Counted from the stretch's first letter, positions 24,038-35,728 are shown. The stretch: DNA of 64,000 nucleotides from Solea solea (GCF_958295425.1 NC_081153.1:4778028-4842027); one strand, 5' to 3'. Notes: a model not told the origin generated them from the letters alone. A program made the numbers and translations.

Positions 24038-24501
24038 ATGGTCAAGTCAGTGTTGTCAGTGATCGTGGTCCTGGTGGCCGTGTCCTCTGCCTTTGGAGAG
24101 CAATACATCCCCAAGTCTGGCAAGAGGGTTCCTCAGACGCTGTCCAGAGGTCAGTGACGATCCACTGCAACTCTAGTGTGATAAAAAACTGAAGTAAATC
24201 AGTCTTTTAATGGTGTCCATGTGTGTCCAGGTTGGGGTGATCAGCTGATCTGGGCTCAGACGTATGAGGAAGGCCTCCACTATGCCAGGACAAAGTATGA
24301 AAATTAATGACATTTTTTTTTCTCAAATTTACATACACGATTTACATTTGTGTTTCTGGATGACTAAATAAATATTGTTTTTTTTTTTCTCCTTCAGGAA
24401 CAAGCCTCTGATGGTTCTTTTCCACCGTGAGGACTGCCAACACAGCAAGAGTAAGTCCCAGAAAAGAAAAAGAATTAACTAAGAGCCAAACCTGTTGTGT
24501 G

Positions 24502-24532
<31 letters not shown>

Positions 24533-25539
24533 ACAGTCTGTACATGAGGGTCAAGTGCTGAGAAACCTTAAATGACAAACTCTTTCTTTCTCCCGCAGAT
24601 CTGAAGAAAGTTTTCGCCGAGGACTATGACATTCAGAAGATGCTTGATGAAGACTTCATTATTCTCAACCTGGTGGTAAGTTCTAGGATAAGACACATGT
24701 AAACGTATATTTCCCCTGGACCTGTTTTCACATCTAATTATAATAAGTGCAATGTTCACGACTCGACAAACAACATTATAGCAAACAATCCAGCAACTGT
24801 CGTCACACGCTGTCGTCTTTCAAATATTGCTCGACTCGGCACAGACATAAAGGGACGTCACCTTTTCCAAACTGAGCCACACCCACTCACCTCCACACAG
24901 AAGTCACACACGGAAGGACACACAAACGTCTCATATGTTCTACAATAACCAGGAAACACACATGGGATTGCAAAAAAATTGTTTTTAATTATGTCTTCTC
25001 CCCCCCACCTACAGTTTGAAACCACTGACACCCATCTGTCTCAAGATGGACAGTATGTCCCCAGGATCATCTTTGTCGGTAAGAAATGATTCATTTGTAA
25101 TTCAAGGGTGGCACAGCATACCAGACAATCTTTGTCTTTGGACGACCTGTTCTTCCAGAGCCTTTTCCAATGTCCTCACACTCTCACATTGGTGCATTAT
25201 ATGGCAATGGCACAATGCCATATAATGCACCAAAGTCACCGATATAGAATTCGACCTGCTCCACATGTCACCTAAACCTGGTTCCTGTAATGTCTCCACA
25301 GACCCGTCCATGACGGTGAGGGCTGACATCAGCGGACGCTACAAGAACCGCTTTTATGCCTACGAACCAAAGGACATGAGACTGTGTAAGTGCCACAAAA
25401 ATGAACACACACACTGTGAGGTCAACACACGCACACATTTTGTCTATTCTGTGTTCACGGTGGACGTGTCTCTGCTTTCCCCCCCTCAGTGTTCACCAAC
25501 ATGCAGAAGGCCAAGAAGCTGCTCAAGTCTGAGCTGTGA
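24038..25539 (+). CDS. Anterior gradient protein, copy 1 (AGR2/AGR3 family, C-Q-H-S active site)
   Basis: ER-resident thioredoxin-fold protein of the anterior-gradient family, which acts in mucin and secretory-protein folding in epithelia. Exons: 24038-24149, 24231-24294, 24398-24450, 24599-24675, 25015-25078, 25302-25385, 25490-25539; 167 residues. Signal peptide [20 protein letters not shown]; family block [22 protein letters not shown]; active-site loop D71-C72-Q73-H74-S75; [18 protein letters not shown]-terminal ER-retrieval signal KSEL. The single-cysteine motif and the SEL ending resemble mammalian AGR3, and the gene also occupies the AGR3-equivalent position. But it is about 73% identical to its neighbour and shares non-coding flanks with it, so it may be a lineage-specific agr2 duplicate. 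Copy name left open. Confidence 0.93.
25189..25233. repeat. Perfect 18-bp inverted repeat in agr copy 1 intron 5
   Basis: TTGGTGCATTATATGGCA (25189-25206), a 9-nt loop, then its exact reverse complement (25216-25233). A longer version lies in the matching intron of copy 2. Confidence 0.9.
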
Positions 25540-27720
25540 GCACAGATGCACGGCTCATCATCACCTTCACCACCACACGTGCCAATATGACGCTGACACT
25601 ACAGTTTACACACACAGAGAACTACGCACTGTTTCCTTCTTCAAGCTCATGTCTGTTTCTGATCTTTTGTTATTAATGATGTACACACCCACAATGTCTT
25701 TTAAATAAATAAATAAATAAGGAATATTTAAAAAACGGATTATATGCCTTTTTGTTTTTTATTATTTCCCAATAAATGGGAAAGGGAATCATAAAAATGT
25801 AAATAAATACATTTAAATGGATTGTATACTTCTACTACTACTACTACTGCTGGTGCTTTACTACAGTTATGCCATTCACTCATTCACACCCATTGACTCA
25901 CACTTTCATACAGTGCAGCACATCTATGTGCAGCACTACTACTACTAATACTACTACCCTTATTCATATAACACTTGCTTTAAAGGATTATGAGCAGCAC
26001 AAATAAAGGAACAAAAGATCAAACAATAAAGTGAAAAACAAATAGTAAAACTATTTAAAAGCCACTCTTAATTATTGACTTAAAGGGGCGATTGTGTGAC
26101 ATTTATGATAGTTTATTGGTAGAAAATGTATATACTGCACTTACTGCAACCCTTAGTGCTAACCCTGGTGCACCCATGGTAAATTTCTGTGAGAATAATA
26201 CACACCTCCTCATGTGGACATCCTGGTGGTGTGTGTTTATAGGTCACATATTCAGGCTTTTTAAAAAAAAGTGTGTGTTGTTGAGTCAAAGTTATGATTC
26301 ATTTCATATACATGATATAAAGTAGCAATAATTGTACCAAAGTCACACAATAGGCTGTTTTTTCATTTATTTTTATTCATAAAACCGAGCCAAGCGAACG
26401 TTGAACCGTGGCATGTAATCCAATTTTAAACATTTTGAGTACTTTTTGCCCAGGTGTGTTTATATAGTTGGTTTGGAAAAAAAGGATATAAGACAGTCTA
26501 TATTGCACATTCGTATAGCCTCTATATTTAGCCTCTAAACGCTCCGTGTTCTAAGGGTTAAAAAGAAAGGTTGATATCTTTGATATACTGTATATATTTG
26601 ATATGAAATACAGGCATTCTCAGAAGGTGGAGGTTTAGGTGAAGAATATGTGTCATGTTCTCACCATTATTTTGGGTCAGTGCTAACACTTGTTATTAGA
26701 TCACTGGATTATGAAATGAAAGGAAAAGTGGACCTTGTGAAGGAAATACATTAAGTGTTTGGCTTATACACAGTGTGGTCTCTAATCCTTCTGATTGAGC
26801 TGAAGAACACATTTATCTCCTAAGACACTTAGACTGCCTGGTGTATTTAGTTTTCCTTGTCACTTATTAATTTTCGCACATATTTTCCTAATTTGTCACA
26901 TTGTAACCCCGTCTGTGTGTCGCACTTTCCCTCCATTGTAATTGTCCGCCTCCGCCCTGAGGCTGTTGAGATGACTCGAGATAATGCAGGATTTCTGCTC
27001 CTTCACTCGTTCATCACAAGGCTCTGTCTGTTTAAAAAAGGTGTTTTATTCTGGGTCGGGCAGTCAGGAAACACAGCTCTCATTCATTCATTCATTCATT
27101 CTCCCAACTGCATGTTGACTTTGTAGGAAAGGCAACGATCACTCGCACATGTTTGTCGTCCTGCGCCAACGAGCCAATCACATTAAGACTCATCATCATC
27201 CACTGAGCCTCTGATCACGTTTTACACTTTTATGCTGACTTGTCCTTAGATCTGTGTCAAACATATCCCAACACAGACATGTGAATTTAGAACCCTTAAC
27301 TTTAAAGTGTGACAAAAATGTATGCACAATTCTGTGCAATAACAGATATCACTCATCTTTTAAAGTACTTGGATTTAATGTTATGTGTCTTTTTGTTTGT
27401 ATATTTTAATTATTAATCTGTTCTGTTCTTTAATAGAGGATACGTGGTGAGTAGGTGGCAAGAAATAGCACAGTTCTTTAAAGATATACGGTACATAATA
27501 CATGCCGTTTTAAACAATTACTTTTTATCAGAACATAAGTCAAAACAACCAGAGTTAAAGGCACAGCAACATAAAAGGTATAAAACAGTAAAAATAGTGA
27601 ATGGTAAAATGGTAAAATAAATATAGAACATTTATAGTCAGGGTGAGAGAAAATGTGTGTGTGTGTGTGTGGGGGGGGTTCAATTCTCAAACATTCCTAC
27701 ACAGAGAAGAAAGAGCATGG

Positions 27721-27850
27721 GGAGGATGTGAGAAGTGGGCGTGTCTGCACCAAACAGGTACTTAAATAAGGGACAGGTGAGAGCACAGGCACAGAGAGCA
27801 CCGGCACGGAGATCCAGCGACATCCTCTCACCTGAGACAGCCCGGGACAG
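27721..27850 (+). promoter_or_regulatory. agr copy 2 core promoter and non-coding first exon
   Basis: Near copy of the unit-1 promoter: GGCGTGTCT, ACTTAAATA, GGGACAGGTGAGAGCACAGG. The donor ACAG|GTAAGA ends the untranslated exon at 27850. The strong match suggests the two genes kept similar expression. Confidence 0.65.
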
Positions 27851-28107
27851 GTAAGATCCACAGCCTGCACTCACTCGCCGCTATGTGCTCGTCACAGGAC
27901 ACACTTTTTACCTCAGAAGCTGAATTAGTTGTGTGTTCTTGTTCTTGATGACGTCTTTATTGAGCTGTTCGTACAGTACTGTATCGTACAGATGAGTTAA
28001 AATGCAAACTAAACTAAATCATGCAAGAATAAATGATTATCTGAGTGTCATTTTTCACCTTAAATGTGACGTCGTTCTGTTGCTGTTTTCCCTCTCAGCA
28101 TTTGAAG

Positions 28108-30232
28108 ATGGTCAAGTCAGTGTTGTCAGTGATCTTGGTCCTGGTGGCCGTGTCCTCCGTCTTTGGGAAAAAATACATACCCAAGTCTGGCAAGAGGATT
28201 CCTCAGACTCTGTCCAAAGGTCAGTGACGATCCACTGCAACTCTAAAGCTGAGTGACTGAGTGTGAATACATGTACATGGTTCTTTAATGGTGTCTCTCA
28301 TGTCTGTCCAGGTTGGGGTGATCAGCTCGTCTGGGTTCAGACGTATGAGGAAGGCCTCTATGTCTCCAGGACAACGTAAAGAAATAATTATAATTTTTTT
28401 TGGCATTTACTTTTCTTAAGTTGATGATTTCTTTTGTTTCTGGTTTACTAAATACTGATTATTTATTTTTCTCCTTCAGGAACAAGCCTCTCATGGTTCT
28501 TTTCCACCTTATGGATTGTCCATACTGCACGGGTAAGTCCTAGAAAAATACTTATTCAATAATTGACAAGAGTTACTAAAATGAGGGTGAAGCGCCGAGA
28601 AACACTGGATTTTAAATTGAAAACTCGTTCTCCTGCAGCGCTGAAGAAAGTTTTCTCTGAAGATAAAGAAATTCAGAGACTTCTTGACGAGGAGTTTGTT
28701 ATCCTCAACCTGGAGGTGAGTTATAAGTCACAAATGTAAACGTATATTTCCCCCTGGACCTGTTTTCACATCTAATTATAATAAGTACAATATCCATGAC
28801 TCGCCATGCTGTTCAACAAACAACATGATAGCAAACAATCCAGCAACTGTCGTCACATGCTGTCTTTCAAACATTGGTTGACTCTGCACAGAAGTAAAGG
28901 GACATCACCTTTTCCAAACTGAGCCACACCCACTTACCTCCACACAGAGGTCACACACTGAAGGACAGGACAGATAATGTCTCTCATGTCCTGTAATAAC
29001 CAGAAAACCCCTCAAAATATTATAGATTAGTAGATTTAGCAAACCCTTTAATCATGAATTATTATGTTTTTTTTCTTCTCACCTACAGTATGAAACCACG
29101 GACAGAAATCTGTCTCCTGATGGACAGTACGTTCCCAGGATCCTCTTTGTTGGTAAGAGCTGCCAGCTTATGTCACTCTGCCAGTTTTCCCTGCACAGTA
29201 TCGGTCTATCTCTACATTATTATTTACTAAAGCTGTGACAATACATCACACATTAAAATGTAATATTTAACATATAAGGTATGTCCACATACTAAACCTG
29301 ATATTGCCATATAATGCACCAATGTCACCAATATGGTGACATGGTGACATTGGTGCATTATATGGCAATAACACCAATGTCACCAATATGGTGATATAAT
29401 GTATTCTCACGTACTGGATTCTCACATCTGAAGTGTAATCTGTAATCCTGTAACCTCTCCACAGACCCCTCCATGACAGTGAGGGCTGAGATCGTTGGAC
29501 GCTATAACAACCGCTATTATTCCTACGAACCAAATGACACCAAACTCTGTAAGTGCCACAAACGAACACACACACACTGTAAGGTTTTCTATTTGTCATC
29601 ACAACAACACATCAAAATGTGTTTTTAAAATCAAATCAAATACTCTGTTTTTGTGTTACTAACAGTACTTTCCCATCTTGAGTTTTATTTTTATTTTCAC
29701 TTGTACACTGGCTGACTATAGTCAACAGATTAAATAATCTGACACCCTATTAGCGATATCTTTATATATAACTCTTTTTCTTGATAAAAGTACATGAAAT
29801 TAAGCATCTTTATTAACTTTCCAAATGTGTAGTCCAAAAGTATATGAAGACTTGACTACAATAATGGTGTATGTCACAGTTTATAATTACACACAACCTC
29901 TATTAATGAAAATACAATAATTTCCTAATCTCAATCCTGGTCCTGGGGACCCACTGCCCTGCTCCAACACACCTGATTCAAATAAACGGCTTGTTATCAG
30001 GCTTCTGCAGTGTTTGCTGAAGATGATGGGTCTCCAGGACCAGGATTGAGATTAGAAAATTCAGAAACCCTGGATTAAGCTACTTAAAAGACAAAAAATG
30101 ATGTGCACGAGAGATTTTGGGGTACGTAAGTGTAGTGTGGGGTATGTAAGTGTAATACTAATGTGTTGTGCTTCCTCCTCAGTGCTAAACAACATGAAGA
30201 AGGCGTTGAAGCTCCTCAAGACTGAGCTGTGA
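28108..30232 (+). CDS. agr2: Anterior gradient protein, copy 2 (AGR2-like, with C-P-Y-C dithiol)
   Basis: Same family and exon plan as copy 1: 28108-28219, 28312-28375, 28480-28532, 28639-28715, 29089-29152, 29465-29548, 30183-30232; 167 residues. Signal peptide [36 protein letters not shown]; active-site loop D71-C72-P73-Y74-C75; [21 protein letters not shown]-terminus [12 protein letters not shown]. The KTEL retrieval signal is the one found in AGR2. Mammalian AGR2 has C-P-H-S; here the serine position is cysteine, giving a glutaredoxin/thioredoxin-type CxxC that could do full dithiol exchange. Between residues 69 and 77 the two copies differ at seven of nine positions, far above their overall 27% difference. 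Confidence 0.94.
29195..29340 (+). repeat. Direct repeat, copy 1 (second copy at 30820)
   Basis: About 145 bp (CACAGTATC..CTATCTCTACATTATTATTTA ... TATTTAACATATAAGGTATGTCC ... GCCATATAATGCACCAA) recur at 30820-30975, beyond the 3' end of the gene. Confidence 0.8.
29302..29370. repeat. Perfect 29-bp inverted repeat in agr copy 2 intron 5
   Basis: Arms 29302-29330 and 29342-29370 are exact reverse complements around an 11-nt loop. They contain the 18-bp arm of the copy 1 hairpin. Either an inverted-repeat transposon remnant or a transcribed hairpin. Confidence 0.9.
29925..30055. mobile_element. 131-bp CAGTGTTTCTC-family element in agr copy 2 intron 6
   Basis: Perfect 22-bp terminal inverted repeats (29925-29946 and 30034-30055) starting CTAATCTCAATCCTGGTC. 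The inner modules (CTCCAACACACCTGATTCAAATAA) are those of the family members at 60.6 and 63.5 kb. Absent from copy 1, so it inserted after the duplication. Confidence 0.8.
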
Positions 30233-30700
30233 GCTCAGACACTTGCTCAACCCACAGCCCAGATCCACCCTCCATCATCATCATCATCACCCGGACCTTC
30301 GCACTGTTTCTTTTCCAAAGCTCATGTTTGATTCTTATTCTTTATTATTACTGTACACATCTACGATGTATTTTAAATAAAAATGGAATATTTAAAAAAA
30401 AATTGATTCATCTGCCTTTTTTTATTTCCCAGAGAGAGTACAGGGAATCAAATGTAAATGAAACTGTATTTGTATAGTACTATTACTACTACTATTACCA
30501 TTATCCATACTACACTTTTCACTTCCAATGCCTTATCACTGCATTAAAAAGATTATGAGCAGCACAAATAAAGCAATAAAAGTGACTTTAAGGGCTATTG
30601 TGTAACATTAATGATGGTTTATTAGCAAAATATTGCATATACCACAATTCAAATGTGTATAATCACTTATTTTAAAGCTGTAGAATTATCCTTTTATACG

Positions 30701-30800
30701 CTATATGGACAAAAGTATTTGGCCACACCTCGTTTCACTCACCCTCTCACAAACTAAATTGTCCATTGCTGTGAATGCATGGACAATTTAGTTTATGATA
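30701..30800. mobile_element. Short inverted-repeat element fragment
   Basis: Begins TATATGGACAAAAGTATTTGG, a common fish transposon end. It contains a perfect 15-bp inverted repeat AAACTAAATTGTCCA (30751-30765 and 30780-30794). Confidence 0.55.
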
Positions 30801-30819
30801 AATGATCACTTTTCCCTTC

Positions 30820-30975
30820 ACAGTATCTATCTATCTATCTCTGCATTATTATTTAGTAAAGCTTTGGCAATGTATCACATATTAAGGTGTAATATTTAAC
30901 ATATAAGGTATGTCCATATACTAAACCTCATATTGCCATATAATGCACCAATTTCACCAAAATGGTGACACTGAA
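30820..30975 (+). repeat. Direct repeat, copy 2
   Basis: Second copy of the 29195-29340 segment. It lies downstream of agr copy 2 and carries one arm of the hairpin. Confidence 0.8.
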
Positions 30976-30984
30976 ACACGTCAA

Positions 30985-31215
30985 AATCTTTCCCTCCACT
31001 GTGATTGTCGGCTCCACCCTGACGCGTCTCACCTGTGTCCAATTATCACTCACTCAGCTTCCAGGTGTATTTAAGCTCTGTGCTGCACAGCGGCAGCTCT
31101 TCTGTTCAGCTTTTCTCTCTTCAGTGCAGTTGTGTTAGCTCTGCGTTCTTGCTATTTGTGTTGGGGTTTCAGTTTTTATCTGTTAGTTAGTTGCATTTGT
31201 GTCCTGTTTTGTTGA
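30985..31215 (+). mobile_element. Promoter-like dispersed repeat (retroelement leader-type)
   Basis: CACCTGTGTCCAATTATCACTC ... GTATTTAAG ... CTTTTCTCTCTTCAG. The same layout (CACCTGTGTCTGATTA, GTATTTA, T-rich) recurs at 48.6-49.0 kb and in weaker form at 46.0-46.3 kb. The TATA-like core followed by pyrimidine tracts suggests the promoter end of a retroelement; family not identified. Confidence 0.4.
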
Positions 31216-32025
31216 ACTGTGACAACTACAAGGTTGCAAAGTTACTTATCTTGTACTTTCAAAAACACTGAACTGCTGATGCTGACGACACTGCGTCAGA
31301 GTTGTTACGTTGGGCAGAATATTAGGAAATAATGTGTAAATATCTGGAGGATATTTGATTCTTTAAACTCAACTTTTGCTGACTTTACTCTGCTGACTCT
31401 TGACTACAAACAAACATAACAAGTGAAAACACAACAATGAACCTGCAAAGGTGTAATTTACAGACCACTCTTTGGTTCATTATGAACATAATGTTACACT
31501 AAGTAACACACTAAGAAATGTGTGATTTCTGCTATAATTTAGGTTCAGCAAGACTGTATACGATTGCACAAAAACACATACTGTAAACAATCTCATTTAA
31601 AACAACAAACCACCACCCTGAATACTGTATGTTACACTGCCACCTACTGATATCACATGCACACAAGGACCTTACACAGATATTTTGTTGTTGTTGTTGC
31701 TATGGAATGGTGATTTAACGGCACCTAGTGGTCAGGTTACAACTTACACCAACTTCAGATACAGTAGCTAATAATACATCCAGTTTAATGATTACATTTT
31801 CACCAAATTAGAAATAAATTCATCTAAATTTGAATCATCAAGACAAGTTTTTTATTTCTGTGTTTTTAGAGAAACGTAAAGCCATAAAAACATTTTTTTT
31901 GTCAACTTGAACTTTATTGAAGTGTACAGTACAAAGAATCAGCAGGTTGTTGCTGTAAATTATATTTGCAGCAGAGTCAGAGTCATGCAAGAGGCCAAAT
32001 ATGCTGAGCACACAGCCAGGAGCAA

Positions 32026-32063
<38 letters not shown>

Positions 32064-33470
32064 TGTGTGGCATTCAAAGTGAGGACATCTTTATTTTCTT
32101 TCTTTCTTTTATTAATTCTTCAAAAGTGAACACTTTTTTTTTTACGGATCAAGGCGATAAATGAAAGTGGTTTAATATTTTGTATGTTTGAAATGTGGAC
32201 TTAAATAAACAACATCTATATATCTATCTATATATATAAAACTTTATACATGATGTTGTCTTCATTTTATGGATCAAATGTTTTGTTTTGCAGCTTCAGA
32301 TTATATTTATTTATTATATTTTTTATTTGTGTGGAGAAGGGTTAAAAATGGCTCTTTTAATACTAAAGGTTGCAGAGCCCCTTATCCTAACCTTAACATC
32401 ACAACAAAATCCCTTATCCCATAACCTGAAAACCAAGTTAACCCTTAAAAAAAGCCCTTTTAGGGGTGAGAGAATGTGAGGATCAGCCAAAATGTCCTCG
32501 CTTCCACACACACAAAGAGACGCAAACAAGAACACACATTCACACATTTGTGCAGCTTTCGAAGTGAGGACCCGAACCTTAACCCTAAAACCAGGTCTTA
32601 ACCCCCCCAAAAAGCCCTTTTAAAGATGTGGGGACCAGATAAAATGTCCCCACTTTGCTAAAATGTCGTCACTCCACAAGGTTTATACCATTTTTGGTCC
32701 TCACAAAGTGACAAATACAAGAACACACACACACAGTCAAAACATTTCCATTTCTTCTTCTCATTCATTATTCATTCATTCATTCATTCATTCATTAAAT
32801 GTCAGTACACAGTGTTGCACAGTGTGATCAGTGGAACTTTGACTGTTTGAAAGAACAAATCAGCAACAAGCACAATAACAATGACAGTGTTTGGGGCCAA
32901 TTATTATATTACAATTTTCTACAACAGTAAAAATGTGCAGACATGAGAGTTTCATAAAAAACCCAAACATCCCATCACGGTCACAGCATCACTGCATCAG
33001 TATGTGAAAACACACAGGTCAGTCTTTTATGTACAGTTAAAGGAACTTATTATTATTTATTTATATATTAAGTGTGAATATATGAGGTATTGACACACTG
33101 GCTGCCAGTGGAGCCGTAAGGAAAACACAGATTTTAATCCCCTTTAACTAACTGCAACTGCTTAAGTCTATGACATCTTTATAATATGTTCACAGCTTAA
33201 TCTCTCGCTGTTAGACAACCTTTTTGTGACTAGAGTCGCCGTTTGCTGGTATCACAGCTTTGTTTGGTAAGTTTGTGCCACTTCGGGAAATCTAAACAAA
33301 GAATTTCAAACACCCAAAATCAGAAAATAACACGTTTTAATACAGTGACGCAGTGGATTAACTCTAATTTCTGTGTGCTGTGGTGTAAAATCACACACAA
33401 ACCTCACTTTCTAGTTGGAAAAAAGCGGTCTAATCCTGAGATTTAATCCCCACTTAATCAGATTTTATTC
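31216..33470. other. agr-tspan13 spacer, no gene recognised
   Basis: AT-rich, with (CA)n at 32028-32060, (ATTC)n near 32765-32797 and a TAACCC/GTGGGGAC dispersed repeat at 32380-32700. No exon was recognised. Confidence 0.6.
32380..32700. repeat. TAACCC / GTGGGGAC-hairpin dispersed repeat
   Basis: Two half-copies with CCTTAACCCTAAAACC, then AAGCCCTTTTAAAGATGTGGG, and a hairpin GTGGGGAC / GTCCCCAC at 32628-32653. Related copies lie at 41640-41750, 44400-44560, 44815-45050 and 51170-51310, usually beside CA tracts. Confidence 0.65.
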
Positions 33471-33477
33471 AATGAGA

Positions 33478-33570
33478 CTTTTTGGGGTTCTCCAGTTTCC
33501 TCTCACAGTCCAAAAAACATGTAGATTACGGGGATAAGGCAAACTGGACGCTCTAAATTGACTGTAATGG
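33478..33570 (+). mobile_element. V-SINE/Mermaid core-tail fragment
   Basis: GGGGTTCTCCAGTTTCCTCTC, CACAGTCCAAAAAACATGTAG, CTCTAAATTGACTGTA match the conserved central and tail region of Mermaid-type SINEs. The tRNA head is missing. Confidence 0.7.
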
Positions 33571-33571
33571 C

Positions 33572-34060
33572 TCTTTTTCCACTACATGGTCCCGGCAAGA
33601 CTCGCCTCGCCTCGGCGCGGCACGGTTATTTTGCTTTTCCATTAGTGATGGTACCTGGTACCTTTTTTTTAGAACCTGCTCTGACGAGGTTCGAAACGAG
33701 CTGAGCTGATACTGACGTCAACAGACTGTCGGCCACTGATTGGTCAGTGGTGTCGTCACTGGAAGAGTCACGAGCGCGATGTCCGACACAAGAATCAAAC
33801 CGAACAATGCTGTAGATTAAAAATCCTCAAAACGTGCGTTAAACTCCAACATTTAACAAGGAAATGTATAAAATCTCCTCTGTAAAATATTTAACAGAGG
33901 AGTCTGGTGTATTTAGCCACAGCACTGCTAAAAGCCGGCTATCGCGAGCGACGAGCCGCATCACATGTGCTCCGGTCATGAAGGAAGTACTGAACAAATC
34001 TTTTTAATGAACTGATTCTAATGATTCACTACATCGACAATAACTGCTTTAAGAGTCACT
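33572..34060. mobile_element. Inverted-repeat element of the TTTCCACTACATGGTCCC family, copy 1
   Basis: Starts TTTTTCCACTACATGGTCCC, followed by a GCCTCG-rich stretch. Inner blocks (AAAAATCCTCAAAACGTGCG, CAACATTTAAC, ACAGAGGAGTCTG, GATTCTAATGATTCACTACA) recur at 38.2-38.6 and in part at 40.56-40.69 kb. Confidence 0.65.
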
Positions 34061-34130
34061 AGTGTGTGTGTCGCCCTACCTCAGCTGGGATTGGAACCAG
34101 CGACCCTCATGTGGAGGATACAATGGTAGA
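34060..34130 (-). mobile_element. tRNA-derived SINE-like B-box fragment
   Basis: Minus strand reads CATGAGGGTCGCTGGTTCC, AATCCCAGCTGAGG, a typical B-box neighbourhood of a tRNA-derived SINE. No intact tRNA cloverleaf. Confidence 0.4.
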
Positions 34131-34284
34131 CGATGGATGAATGGCCTTAAGGTACTTGGCTAAAACCTGCTTTTCCTTGTGTCCCCTCTGGCTGCAAAAG
34201 TCACTGATGGACAAGGTGTCAGAACCTCATATAAGCACACGTCAGAAAACCTCTATGACCACGAGAACGTCCACTGGTGCTCTC

Positions 34285-35685
34285 TCACAGGAACGCACCA
34301 GGATTGGCTCTTGGATCTTTCTGGTTCCTGTAGCGATACGTGATCCACACTCCCAGAATCTGACAGAGAGAGCGACAGTAACAGTTGTGTTAGTTCAAAC
34401 ATGGCACACAAACAATAACACCTCGATGATAGATCTATTCTATCTTATTAGATTATTACTGTGGCCTTTTAAATGTCAAGCAAACATTATACACTGTTAC
34501 ATTATTGGTCTAAGTGGGTTCTACCTGGTTAAATGAAGGTTAAATAAATAGAATTTGTCAACCAGGGTTCGACGAAACAGGACGGAATATGCTCCAAGAC
34601 TAAGACGAGACGTCCTAAAATGCTGAATAAGACAATATCATTGTTGACGGGAGAGAAGACGAGACATGAAATGAAAACTAAGAAACTCTTAACCTTTATT
34701 TATCGTCAACAAAACATAGCAACGACATGCTAAGTGTTTTTTTTAATTTGTCTGCCTTGGTTGTTGTGGTTACTGTGGTACAGACTTTCAAATTTGTCTG
34801 TCTGCATTCTTTTTCAATAGCGGGAAAAATAAAATCTGCATGAACAGCAGAAAGAAGGTGAAGGTAATCATCCTTCATGTTCACGGCCCCTAAAATGTGA
34901 TTCTTTAGGAGGAAGACGGAGAAAAAGTAAATATATATATATAAGTATAGAACCTTCCTGCCAATGTAATACGACACATTCTTGTAAGCACTTTATTCTT
35001 CAGTGTTTAGCACGACAGATGACGTGTGACGCTCCCTCAGCGCTGCTGCGTGTGCTGTGGTTGTGATGACTCACCTCAGTGAAGCTGAAGAAAAGTCCAA
35101 TCCCTCCGACAAAGTGCAACACTTTCCCAGCGTGTTCCCGGATCTTATCAGCACAGGGCAAACAGGAGTGGTTGGGGAAACAGGCCTGCAGAGGGACGAC
35201 AGACACAACACGGCGGGGGATATACGTCAAATAGAAACAATCACATCATAAGAAGAGCGGGGTTCTCAGTCGTCTTCAGACATCTGGACCTGCTAAGTTT
35301 AAGTTTAAGAGGCTTCTTCACTTCTGACCAACTGATCCAGGTATTTATGGAGCATTCCATTTGTGGTTTGGAACATGGAAATTTTTCGATTCCAAGATAG
35401 ACAGGCACCGTACAAACACTGCTTCTTAAAATAATGACCTGTCCTTAAAGGGACTTGTATGTAGGAAATGTATTATTATTATATTATTATTGTTGTTGTT
35501 GTTATTCTTATCTCAAAAGTCAACGCTAACGACGCAGCATTAGCCTCAGTGAACTGGATCCTGGTTACGTTTAAACAATGCAGGTCGTTCACCGCGCTGA
35601 CCCACATTCAGGCTGCTGGGTTTCACCTGAGACAAGATGTGACAGCAGAAGGTCACTGGGGGTCACCTGAGAGACAGAGTCGGCC

Positions 35686-35728
<43 letters not shown>

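Larger units (their letters stand above)
23045..26120 (+). repeat. Tandem duplication, unit 1 (agr copy 1 with flanks)
   Basis: Upstream block TTGACTTTGTAGGAAAGG (from 23063), the promoter, all seven coding exons, intronic blocks and the 3' flank (TTATGAGCAGCACAAATAAAG, then ATTGTGTGACATTTATGATA) all recur about 4 kb downstream. ATG-to-ATG distance is 4070 bp. The outer edges are approximate. Confidence 0.85.
27110..30640 (+). repeat. Tandem duplication, unit 2 (agr copy 2 with flanks)
   Basis: Second unit of the agr duplication: the upstream block (TTGACTTTGTAGGAAAGG from 27115), promoter, exons and 3' flank repeat unit 1. The last clear match is the ATTGTGTAACATTAATGATGG stretch near 30596-30617. 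Confidence 0.85.

Noticed and set aside
26890..31030. Extending the agr duplication to the TTTCCCTCCA-TGTAATTGTC match at 26928 and 30988
   Set aside because: That match is part of a promoter-like dispersed repeat also present elsewhere, so it may not mark the duplication edge.
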